Positions 9,037 to 15,512 of a stretch of 22,419 nucleotides of DNA are shown here, piece by piece. The position numbers were made by a program, and so were the translations under genes. Each line of letters opens with the position of its first letter. Position 1 is the first letter of the stretch. The notes below the pieces were generated by a model. That model searched no databases, was not told the origin of the DNA, and saw only the letters and a program-made list of their open reading frames with translations. This DNA is from Alphaproteobacteria bacterium (lineage in GTDB: Bacteria; Pseudomonadota; Alphaproteobacteria; Micavibrionales; UBA2020), in contig JAQSWE010000014.1 of assembly GCA_029266795.1 (NCBI GenBank), positions 1 through 22,419 on the forward strand. The letters are read 5' to 3'.

Positions 9037-9110
9037 TTATTTATTGCTTTACGTCAAATCCGGCTGGCTAAACACCCCTGAAAAACCATGCCTTATTCAA
9101 CCCCGCTTAT

Positions 9111-9139
9111 AATGTACTTGGGATTGCAGAATCCGTCAA
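9111..9139 (-). promoter_or_regulatory. Probable sigma70-type promoter of the dcw operon
   Basis: On the minus strand TTGACG (9134-9139) and TACATT (9111-9116) are separated by exactly 17 bases. This places transcription start near 9104 and gives a leader of about 68 bases before rsmH. It is the best promoter match between the small-gene array and rsmH, and suggests the dcw genes can be transcribed independently of the upstream operon. Sequence-based inference only. Confidence 0.6.
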
Positions 9140-9196
9140 CGGAAGCACTGTGCAATTACGGTGCAAATTCGGGTGAATTTTGGCGCAGGCAAAACG

Positions 9197-9400
9197 TCAC
9201 GGACGCAAGCTTGCCGGACGGGCGGGCGCTTTCCCCAGCGCATCGACCTCCAGCGGCGGGGGATTGCCGCCGAGGTCGCGCAGTTTTTTGTGCATGTCGG
9301 CGACTTCATCCAGGCTGTCGAGTTCGCTGAATTTCTGGATGACCATCGAATTCGCGACGCTCGCGCTGTACCACAATGTCGGTATCAGCCTTTTCTGTTC
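9197..9400 (-). pseudogene. Truncated fourth copy of the small paralogous gene family
   Basis: Between in-frame stops at 9401-9403 and 9197-9199 the minus strand encodes 67 residues that match the C-terminal half of the three genes to the right: SVANSMVIQKFSELDSLDEV, then ADMHKKLRDLGGNPPPLEVD. The N-terminal FNF-x-A-x(3)-TT half is missing, and only about 48 bases separate it from the end of the neighbouring copy, so no room remains for it. Possible starts are ATG at 9346 (49 residues) or TTG at 9376, neither with a clear ribosome binding site. I read it as a degraded copy, although a short expressed protein cannot be excluded. Confidence 0.65.
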
Positions 9401-9448
9401 CTATGAAAACTAACTTAACACCTATCTTAACGCCGTTCAGGGAAGAGT

Positions 9449-9811
9449 TTACGGATTGCTGCGCAATCCCGCCGGTTTTTTGTTCAGCATCGCGGGCAAA
9501 ACCTCGTCGAGGCCGGGCGGTTTGCCGCCCAATTCGACCAGCTTGCGGTGCATCGCCGCAACTTCGGCGGTCGAGGACAGGTCGTCGAAGCTCTGGATGC
9601 TCGTATGTGATGCGACCGCCGAGGTGCCCGCCGCGCTGCTGCCGCGACCTTCCAGCAGCCAGTCGCGGTGGATGGTCGTCACCTCGCGGGCGAGGAAGTT
9701 AAACAGCTTGGTATAGCCGTCATATTTCTCCACGCCGCCGGAATTCATCTCATTACGGCGGAAATCGACGCGCAGGGTGGAGGTGCCGACCTTGTTGAAT
9801 TGTTCTTCCAT
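9449..9811 (-). CDS. Small protein of tandem paralogous family (copy A)
   Basis: A 120-residue cytoplasmic protein with no signal peptide or membrane helix, and no family I recognise. The central segment LFNFLAREVTTIHRDW and the C-terminal segment EVAAMHRKLVELGGKPPGLD align with the two genes immediately upstream. The middle is a Ser/Ala-rich linker (GRGSSAAGTSAVASHTS). It starts at ATG 9811, four bases after the stop of copy B, with an AAGG-type site about nine bases upstream. The same-strand packing says it is expressed with the J-domain protein. Just inside its end there is a seven-base-stem hairpin (9453-9469) without a T run. Function unknown. Confidence 0.85.
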   Translation of the reverse strand: MEEQFNKVGTSTLRVDFRRNEMNSGGVEKYDGYTKLFNFLAREVTTIHRDWLLEGRGSSAAGTSAVASHTSIQSFDDLSSTAEVAAMHRKLVELGGKPPGLDEVLPAMLNKKPAGLRSNP

Positions 9812-9815
9812 GGTT

Positions 9816-10175
9816 TTACGCCTTCAGTTTCTTGTTGAGCTGGCCGGGCAGCACGTCGTCCAGTTTCGGCGGACGCCCGCCGAGGCTGGTGAGTTTCGCA
9901 TGCATCTCGGCGATTTCTTCGGTGCCTTCGAGGTCGCGGAAATTCTGCACGGTCATCGAAGAGGTGACGGCGGGAATCTGCGCCATTTCGTAATTGGAAT
10001 ATTCACCGCGCGGCTGCTTGAACTCGATGATGCCGCCGCGCTCGTAAATCGTCGTCAGCTGACGCGCCTTGAAATTGAAGATGCGGCTGATGCGCGCGCC
10101 GCCCCATTCCTTTGCCTCCGCCAGATCGGTGCGGGCGAGCAGGGTGCTGTCATCGAGGCGCTTGAAGGTTGGCAT
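9816..10175 (-). CDS. Small protein of tandem paralogous family (copy B)
   Basis: A 119-residue protein. The start is set at ATG 10175 because this codon overlaps the stop of copy C by one base (TAATG), a coupling arrangement, and because homology to the neighbours begins downstream of it; a longer reading upstream would overlap copy C extensively. It carries RIFNFKARQLTTIYERGG in the N-terminal half and VQNFRDLEGTEEIAEMHAKL, GGRPPKLDDVLP in the C-terminal half. It ends in a basic KKLKA tail. No recognised family, transmembrane segment or catalytic motif is seen. Confidence 0.85.
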   Translation of the reverse strand: MPTFKRLDDSTLLARTDLAEAKEWGGARISRIFNFKARQLTTIYERGGIIEFKQPRGEYSNYEMAQIPAVTSSMTVQNFRDLEGTEEIAEMHAKLTSLGGRPPKLDDVLPGQLNKKLKA

Positions 10176-10510
10176 TACTTGCCCCCCATGGCCAGCACTT
10201 TCGGCTTCGCGGCGGATTGCGGCAAAATATCGTCGATGGCGGGCGGCGTGCCGCCCATCGTGACCAGCCGCTGGTGCATCTCGCGGATTTCGTCTTTTGA
10301 ATCGATCTCGCTGAAATTGCGCACATCCAGCTGGCTGTGGATGGTGTTGCCGGCGGTGCCGGAAATCCATTCGCGCGTGACGGTCGTCACCTGCGCCGCC
10401 TTGAAATTGAAGATGCGCGCGATGCTGCGGTTGTGGTGGTTGGTGGAAATATAATTGATGTTCTGCACCAGCGTATAGGCGTTGTCCTTGTCGAAGCTTT
10501 CCGTGCTCAT
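10175..10510 (-). CDS. Small protein of tandem paralogous family (copy C)
   Basis: A 111-residue protein, the first of the three intact small paralogues, starting 13 bases after the J-domain gene. ATG 10510 is chosen because GGAG lies seven bases upstream. The shared core reads RIFNFKAAQVTTVTREWISG, followed by VRNFSEIDSKDEIREMHQRL and GGTPPAIDDILP. The N-terminal 30 residues (starting MSTESFDKDNAYTLVQN) are not shared with the other copies. There is no signal peptide or membrane helix. It is probably cytoplasmic and of unknown function; a scaffold or interaction module is a guess. Confidence 0.87.
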   Translation of the reverse strand: MSTESFDKDNAYTLVQNINYISTNHHNRSIARIFNFKAAQVTTVTREWISGTAGNTIHSQLDVRNFSEIDSKDEIREMHQRLVTMGGTPPAIDDILPQSAAKPKVLAMGGK

Positions 10511-10523
10511 GTCAATTCTCCGT

Positions 10524-11804
10524 TCAGGGGCGCAGGGCAGGGCCTTTAGGGGTTTTCGCGGCGGGGGCGGGCGTTTGCTCCACATCCTTGACGCGGGTGT
10601 TCAGGAACCGCTCCGACGCTGCCGCCGTTTCCAGCATGATGTCGGAAATCTCGATATTGCGGATGATGGCGAAACCCGCGCGCGTGCCGGTTTGCGCCTT
10701 CAGCTGTTCAAGGGTCAGTTCCGGATAGCTCTCGCCGATGCCGGCATTGCCGGTCGCAAGGTCGAGTTCAAGGCGGTAAATCACGCGGTCCGGCACATCG
10801 TCATGCGCGGGGTTGACCATGTAGAAATCGAATTTCGTCTGGCCTGCCGCTTCCACGCCGATCGGTTCGATCACGGACAGGTTCAGCAGCGTTTCCAGCG
10901 CCGCTTCTTTCCGCTTCGCCACATCGCGCACATATTCCGCGCGGATTTCGAAATTTTTATGCGCGACATCCTTGAATTTGTCCATCAGCCGCTTGTGCTG
11001 GTCGGGTGCCATCAGCTCGGCACCTGCAATTTCGGTGCCTTCGGCGGCGTCCAGCTGCAGCGGGGTTTTCGCCATGCCGATTCGGGCAACGGCGCCGTGG
11101 CTTTCGATGGTGGAATCGATATCGCGCGCCGCCGCTTTTTCCAGCGCCGCATCCACGCGTTTCGTATAATCGGTCGCGCGGATCATGAAGCCTTCTTCTT
11201 TTTCCTTGCGGTTCATGTAGCCGACCTTGGCCCATGCGCTGTCTTCCAGAAAGCCGAGATAGATGTATTCCGACGTCACGGCATCGCGGTACAGGCTTTT
11301 CACCTGCGCGTTATCGGGCATCATATCAAAGAGCGATTTCAGCTGCGGCACGCGCTTGTCGTCATACTGCGTCAAGGCCTTCACGCGCGCTTCGAAGTCC
11401 GACGTATCGACGATATCATCCGACAGCAGCGCGCCGATATCGAACACGGTTTCCGACAGGCTGATGATCGCCATGCCGCTATCCGATACCAGATGCGGCT
11501 TTGTTTCGCGGAACACCGCCAGTTTTTCGTCGTAGAATGATTTCAGCTCGGGGTTCAGCAGGAAGCGTTCGCAATCCACGATCAGCTTCGTTTTCTGCTC
11601 CGCCTTCTGCTTCATCTCGTCGCCCGTGCGCGCCTGACGGTCGGGGTGGTACATGGCGCGCGCGATGGTGAAGGCCTTGTTCATTTCGTCCTTGGTGGAC
11701 GTTTCAGAAATGCGCAGCTCGCTTTTGCCGTCCTGCAATATCTGGTTCATGAACGCATAGCGGTCAAAGATGTAATTGACGCCTTCAACGGGATCGTAGT
11801 TCAC
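10524..11804 (-). CDS. J-domain-like protein, first gene of an unrecognised operon
   Basis: A 426-residue protein starting at GTG 11804, with GGAG ten bases upstream; an upstream ATG would place the start inside rnpB and is unlikely. Residues about 36-95 resemble a DnaJ J domain: TKDEMNKAFTIARAMYHPDR carries the HPD tripeptide (53-55), then a charged helix and NPELKSFYDEKL, as in the last J-domain helix. Such domains stimulate Hsp70 (DnaK) ATPase. There is no Gly/Phe region or zinc-finger repeat, so it is not a canonical DnaJ. The remaining 330 residues are mixed helical sequence I cannot place, ending in a Pro/Ala tail. The three small paralogous genes follow directly. Confidence 0.8.
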   Translation of the reverse strand: MNYDPVEGVNYIFDRYAFMNQILQDGKSELRISETSTKDEMNKAFTIARAMYHPDRQARTGDEMKQKAEQKTKLIVDCERFLLNPELKSFYDEKLAVFRETKPHLVSDSGMAIISLSETVFDIGALLSDDIVDTSDFEARVKALTQYDDKRVPQLKSLFDMMPDNAQVKSLYRDAVTSEYIYLGFLEDSAWAKVGYMNRKEKEEGFMIRATDYTKRVDAALEKAAARDIDSTIESHGAVARIGMAKTPLQLDAAEGTEIAGAELMAPDQHKRLMDKFKDVAHKNFEIRAEYVRDVAKRKEAALETLLNLSVIEPIGVEAAGQTKFDFYMVNPAHDDVPDRVIYRLELDLATGNAGIGESYPELTLEQLKAQTGTRAGFAIIRNIEISDIMLETAAASERFLNTRVKDVEQTPAPAAKTPKGPALRP

Positions 11805-11850
11805 AGTTTTCGCACTCCATTTATGCAGGCAACGCCTGCGGAAATTATAC

Positions 11851-12228
11851 GCCAGAAGGCCTGTAAGCCGGGTTCTGTACCGTCTTGCGACGGCGATAAC
11901 CATTCGTCTGGGGCGACAGTCTCCTGCCGCCTCTGGCAGCCAACCCGGAAGGCGAGGTTAAAAAACGAACCCGACGATCCGAAGATCATCATGCCTTCCC
12001 TATTTGGCCTTGCTCCCGGTGGGGTTTTCCCTGCCAACTTTGTTGCCAAAGCCGCGGTGCGCTCTTACCGCACCTTTTCACCCTTACCGTCTTGCGACGG
12101 CGGTATATTTTCTGTGGCACTAGTCCCTGGGGTCGCCCCCGCCGGCCGTTAACCGGCACCGTGTTTTCATGGAGCCCGGACTTTCCTCGAAATGCTTGCG
12201 CATCCCGCGGTCATCCAGCCTTCTGGCA
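11851..12228 (-). ncRNA. rnpB: RNase P RNA
   Basis: Catalytic RNA of ribonuclease P, which removes 5' leaders from pre-tRNAs. On the minus strand the conserved 5' core AGGAAAGTCCGGGCTCC and the 3' core ACAGAACCCGGCTTACAG are both present, and a further conserved GGTAAGGGTGAAAAGGTGCG stretch lies between. The ends are fixed by a perfect ten-base P1 helix, GCCAGAAGGC at 12218-12227 pairing with GCCTTCTGGC at 11851-11860. The length of about 378 bases fits a bacterial type A RNA. A promoter lies just upstream. Exact ends may differ by a few bases. Confidence 0.95.
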
Positions 12229-12234
12229 AGGGGG

Positions 12235-12263
12235 AGAGTATTCGGAAAACAATGTGAAGACAA
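12235..12263 (-). promoter_or_regulatory. Promoter of rnpB
   Basis: On the minus strand TTGTCT (12258-12263) and TACTCT (12235-12240) are separated by 17 bases, and the P1 helix of RNase P RNA begins seven to eight bases downstream of the -10. The position relative to the RNA 5' end makes this a convincing sigma70-type promoter. Confidence 0.65.
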
Positions 12264-12279
12264 GGAGATTATGAATAAT

Positions 12280-13023
12280 TCAGGTGATTTTGGGCCGAAG
12301 CGCAAGCCGTTGACGTACAACGGCTTTTATCAACTTTACGGTGTTAAGCGAAGCCACGCCCACCTTTTCTTCCTGCGCGAACACCTCCGGCTCGAAATGG
12401 CGCTGGAAGGAGGTGATCAGCGTCGTTATATCAAGGCTAGGGTCATAGCCAAAATGCGTCAGCTGCGATTTGATGGCGTCCAGATTGTCGAGGATATCCT
12501 CCGCCTCGATCTCGTCGCGGTCGGTCGGCTTCGGCCACAACCCCACATGCTGCGTGGCCAGGTAATCCCACGGGAACAACTCGCCCGGGTCTTTCTTGCG
12601 CGCGGGCGCGATATCGGAATGCGCCAGCACGTGATAGGGCAGGATGCGATGCCGCTGCAAAATATCGCGGCACAGCTCCGCCACCGCCTGCATCTGCACC
12701 GGCGGGAAGGGGACGTAGCCATAGCCATGCCCCGGATTCTGGATTTCGATGCCGATGGAGGTTGAATTGATATCGGTCTCGCCGCTCCACCACGATTTCC
12801 CCGCATGCCAGGCCCGCATTTCTTCCGGCACCAGCCGCATCACCTGCCCGTTATCGCCGACAAGGTAATGCGAACTCACCTGCCGTTCGGGGTTCTGCAA
12901 GATCTGCAGCGCATCGAATGTCGTGCGCGTATCGGTGTAGTGCAAAATCAAATATTCCGGCTTCTTGCCGCCCGCGCGCGGTCCGAAATTCGGGGAAGGG
13001 GCGTCGGAGATGAGTAAGTTCAT
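12280..13023 (-). CDS. AmpD-like N-acetylmuramoyl-L-alanine amidase (copy 1)
   Basis: Zinc amidase of the Amidase_2/AmpD family that cuts the MurNAc-L-Ala bond of muropeptides. It has 247 residues. Probable zinc ligands are His28 (LILHYTDT), His135 (LAHSDIAP) and Asp145 (KKDPGE); VSSHYLVGDNGQVMRLV, AWHAG and SIGIEIQNPG are typical of the fold. The C-terminal stretch FGYDPSLDITTLITSFQRHF resembles a peptidoglycan-binding domain. No signal peptide is visible, so a cytoplasmic recycling role as for AmpD is plausible. Its ATG overlaps the stop of the second amidase by four bases, so the two are coupled. Clearly paralogous to the upstream gene. Confidence 0.9.
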   Translation of the reverse strand: MNLLISDAPSPNFGPRAGGKKPEYLILHYTDTRTTFDALQILQNPERQVSSHYLVGDNGQVMRLVPEEMRAWHAGKSWWSGETDINSTSIGIEIQNPGHGYGYVPFPPVQMQAVAELCRDILQRHRILPYHVLAHSDIAPARKKDPGELFPWDYLATQHVGLWPKPTDRDEIEAEDILDNLDAIKSQLTHFGYDPSLDITTLITSFQRHFEPEVFAQEEKVGVASLNTVKLIKAVVRQRLALRPKIT

Positions 13024-13778
13024 TTTTTCGCAGGCGCAGAGGGCGAGGCCGGTTTCTTGTTCGCAAATGAATTCATGCGCGCGACAGCCCGCAGTCTTGC
13101 AACGGTCGTTGCCGTTGCATCGCCCGGCACGGCGGTTGCGGATTTAAAAATTTCCTGTTCATAGCGGCGCTGGAAGGCGGTGACGAGGTCCTTGGTCTTC
13201 TGACCGTCCACGCCATAACCCGCCTGGCGTAACAGAGCGCGCAGCTCATGCGGTTTTTTCGCCACGGCAGCCGCGTTGAATTTATCGGCGATGGTCGGCT
13301 TCGGCCAGCGGCCGATATCGTGGCGGGCGAGTTTCTGCCACGGGAAATGCTCGCCCGGGTCCTGCTTGCGGTTGGGCGCGACATCGGAATGGCCGACGAT
13401 ATTTTCCGGCAGCACATCGTGGCGCGACTGGATGTCCTTGATCAGGATGGTCAGCGCAAACAGCTGTTCCTTGGTATAGGGCTCGCCGTTGCGGTTCGAA
13501 ATCTCGATGCCGATGGAGCGTGAATTGACGTCGTCCTTGCCGTTCCAGCTGGAAATGCCGGCATGCCAGGCGCGTTTTTCTTCATCGACCATTTGGTAGA
13601 TATCGCCGTTTTCGGCGATCAGGTAATGGCTGCTGACTTTCGACGCTTTATCGGCGAATTTTTCTAAAACCGCTTCGGTCGACTCCATCGCCGTGTAATG
13701 GACGACGATAATCTCGACCTTTTCGCCCTTCGCGCGGTCGTCGAAATTCGGCGATGTATGGTTGTCGAAAAATTTCAT
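13020..13778 (-). CDS. AmpD-like N-acetylmuramoyl-L-alanine amidase (copy 2)
   Basis: A 252-residue paralogue of the adjacent amidase with the same layout. Probable zinc ligands are His27 (IIVVHYTAM), His130 (IVGHSDVAP) and Asp140 (KQDPGE); VSSHYLIAENGDIYQMV, AWHAG and SIGIEISNRNG are shared. A PG-binding-like stretch (GYGVDGQKTKDLVTAFQRRY) follows, then a Pro/Ala/Lys tail (NKKPASPSAPAKK). No signal peptide is seen. It overlaps the end of the nucleoside phosphorylase gene by four bases (ATGA) and the other amidase by four, giving a three-gene coupled operon. The pair looks like a tandem duplication that has diverged considerably. Confidence 0.9.
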   Translation of the reverse strand: MKFFDNHTSPNFDDRAKGEKVEIIVVHYTAMESTEAVLEKFADKASKVSSHYLIAENGDIYQMVDEEKRAWHAGISSWNGKDDVNSRSIGIEISNRNGEPYTKEQLFALTILIKDIQSRHDVLPENIVGHSDVAPNRKQDPGEHFPWQKLARHDIGRWPKPTIADKFNAAAVAKKPHELRALLRQAGYGVDGQKTKDLVTAFQRRYEQEIFKSATAVPGDATATTVARLRAVARMNSFANKKPASPSAPAKK

Positions 13779-14638
13779 GCCAGCTTCACGAATTCCGTCA
13801 CCAGACGCTCGAAATTGGTCGCGCCCTTGGCGGCCATTTCCAGCGTATGCGCATGGCTCAGTTTTTCATCCGACAGCCCTGCGCCCATATTCGTCAGCAT
13901 CGAACAGCCGACAACCTTCAGCCCGCAATGGCGCGCGATGATGCAGTCCGGCACGCTGGACATACCTACGGCATCCGCGCCCATCTTGATCGCCATGCGG
14001 ATTTCGGCGGGCGTTTCAAAGGTCGGCCCGCGGAACGCCATATAAACGCCCTCATGCAGCGGAATGCCCAGTTTCTCCGCCGCCACAATCAATTGCGCGC
14101 GCAAATGCATATCCCATGCATCGGTCATCGGCACAAAACGCGGTCCGAAATCGTCGTCATTCGCGCCCGACAGCGGGCTGAGGCCCATGTAATTGATATG
14201 GTCGGAAATCGCCATCAACTCTGACACCTTCATGTCGGGGCGCAAGGCACCGGCGGCGTTCGACACGAACAGCGTCTCCACGCCGACAGCTTTGGCGGTG
14301 CGGATCATAGTTTTCAGCGGGTAGGGGTCATCGGTTTCATAGAAATGCTTGCGGCCTTTAAACGCGATCACATCCACGCCGCCCAGTTTGCCCGCGATCA
14401 ATTCGCCCGAATGCCCGACCACGGTCAGCACGGGGAAACCCGGCAGGTCTTTATAAGAGATCTTCACCGCATCGCTGACCTTATCGGCGAGGCCGCCAAG
14501 GCCGGAGCCAAGGATAATGGCAATCTTCGGTCTCAGCGCACCCATTTTCTGCGTCACGATCTTCGCCGCCGCCGCGACGTTTTGCGCATGGGAGGATGCG
14601 GCGCTGCCGCTGGCATTCGGTTGGGCTTGGGCTGTCAT
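13775..14638 (-). CDS. punA: Purine nucleoside phosphorylase (trimeric, PunA type)
   Basis: Cytoplasmic enzyme of purine salvage that phosphorolyses (deoxy)inosine and guanosine to the base and ribose 1-phosphate. Motifs of the trimeric PNP family are clear: ILGSGLGGLADKV (phosphate loop), VVGHSGELIAGKL, FKGRKHFYE, VSNAAGALRPDM, AFRGPTFETPAEIRM, GADAVGMSSVPDCIIARHCG and the purine-site Asn in TNMGAGLSDEKLSH. ATG 14638 is preferred over a GTG six codons earlier because GGAG lies six bases before it, giving 287 residues. The first 25 residues are an Ala/Ser-rich extension. It heads an operon with the two amidases. MTA phosphorylase is the main alternative; the Asn in the purine site argues for PNP. 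Confidence 0.92.
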   Translation of the reverse strand: MTAQAQPNASGSAASSHAQNVAAAAKIVTQKMGALRPKIAIILGSGLGGLADKVSDAVKISYKDLPGFPVLTVVGHSGELIAGKLGGVDVIAFKGRKHFYETDDPYPLKTMIRTAKAVGVETLFVSNAAGALRPDMKVSELMAISDHINYMGLSPLSGANDDDFGPRFVPMTDAWDMHLRAQLIVAAEKLGIPLHEGVYMAFRGPTFETPAEIRMAIKMGADAVGMSSVPDCIIARHCGLKVVGCSMLTNMGAGLSDEKLSHAHTLEMAAKGATNFERLVTEFVKLA

Positions 14639-14658
14639 GTTTTTCTCCGTAAGCACAA

Positions 14659-14687
14659 AATATAGCTCCCCCTAAGCCCCGCCGCAA
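14659..14687 (-). promoter_or_regulatory. Possible promoter of the punA-amidase operon
   Basis: On the minus strand TTGCGG (14682-14687) and TATATT (14659-14664) are 17 bases apart, with the punA start about 20 bases downstream of the -10. The -10 is strong and the -35 is poor. Confidence 0.4.
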
Positions 14688-14703
14688 ACGCCCATATTGT
14701 CTA

Positions 14704-14733
14704 TTGACATAATAACGGGACTCATGCTCTACT
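14704..14733 (+). promoter_or_regulatory. Probable promoter of the divergent gene at 14798
   Basis: A consensus -35 TTGACA (14704-14709) is followed after 18 bases by TCTACT (14728-14733), which places the start near 14740 and a leader of about 58 bases before the gene. Confidence 0.5.
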
Positions 14734-14797
14734 TTGACCGAATTTTGACACAAGGCATGACCATGGCAAACAGCCCCTCCAGATATCCGGTGACAGC

Positions 14798-15508
14798 ATG
14801 ACCAGCCGCGCAACCCCCACGCTGACGCGCGACTTCCTGCAAGGCACGAGCGAAAAAGTCGTGTTCCAGCCCGCGACGCTGGAGGAAGCCGAATATATCG
14901 GCGACCAGCTGCAGCGCCTCGGCTTCCGCTATTACAGTGACGACTACCCGAAACAGCTCGCAACCGCGCTCACGGGCAGCATCTATCTCGATACCGACAA
15001 GACGATCATGGTGACGGAGGGCAAGGCCCAAGGCATCGCCGCCAGCGCCGACGGCTTCGACAATTTTTATATCTCCCGATATGATGCCGCATCCGCCCGC
15101 ATCAAGCCGGAGGAGTTGATGAATGGCGTCTTCGCCTTTTTCCCCCGCTCCACGACCGAAGCGCGCGGGCTGTTATCCGCGCTGCAGGACGCAGGCGCGA
15201 CCCGCGACGGGGATGAAGGCATGTTCAAGCAGGCAGGCCGCGCCGTCTATCAGGGATTGATTTTGCGCGACGGCCATATCGGTTTCGGCGCGAGCGCACA
15301 AGACCTGCGCGAAGCCCGCATCGCCAGCGCCAGCGATCTTGGCATCGGCACGCCGGTCATATTGTCACCCGAACAGGCAACGATCATCGCCGCATTTAAT
15401 GAAGTCACCGCCCGCATGGAACAGATGAGCGCGCGGCTGGAGCGGCTGGAGGGTGAAATCCTGCCGAAAACCCTTGAAAAATCACGCAGCGCCTTGCCGA
15501 AACCATAA
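14798..15508 (+). CDS. Hypothetical protein, 236 residues
   Basis: I do not recognise this family. The protein is soluble, with no signal peptide or membrane helix. The middle has mixed alpha/beta composition (YISRYDAASARIKPEELMNG, AGRAVYQGLILRDGHIGFGA). The last 45 residues look like an amphipathic helix or short coiled coil (EVTARMEQMSARLERLEGE), which suggests oligomerisation. The start ATG 14798 follows a weak GGTGA five bases upstream. It is divergent from the purine phosphorylase operon and convergent with sdhB, with only four bases between the two stop codons. Composition is like its neighbours, so there is no sign of recent transfer. Confidence 0.75.
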   Translation: MTSRATPTLTRDFLQGTSEKVVFQPATLEEAEYIGDQLQRLGFRYYSDDYPKQLATALTGSIYLDTDKTIMVTEGKAQGIAASADGFDNFYISRYDAASARIKPEELMNGVFAFFPRSTTEARGLLSALQDAGATRDGDEGMFKQAGRAVYQGLILRDGHIGFGASAQDLREARIASASDLGIGTPVILSPEQATIIAAFNEVTARMEQMSARLERLEGEILPKTLEKSRSALPKP

Positions 15509-15512
15509 GGGT

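Noticed and set aside
9453..9469. GGATTGC-TGC-GCAATCC hairpin as terminator of the small-gene operon
   Set aside because: The stem is short and not followed by a T run, and a further family remnant lies downstream on the same strand.
11801..12320. Several short open frames across 11801-12320
   Set aside because: They lie over rnpB, whose conserved core and P1 helix explain the sequence.
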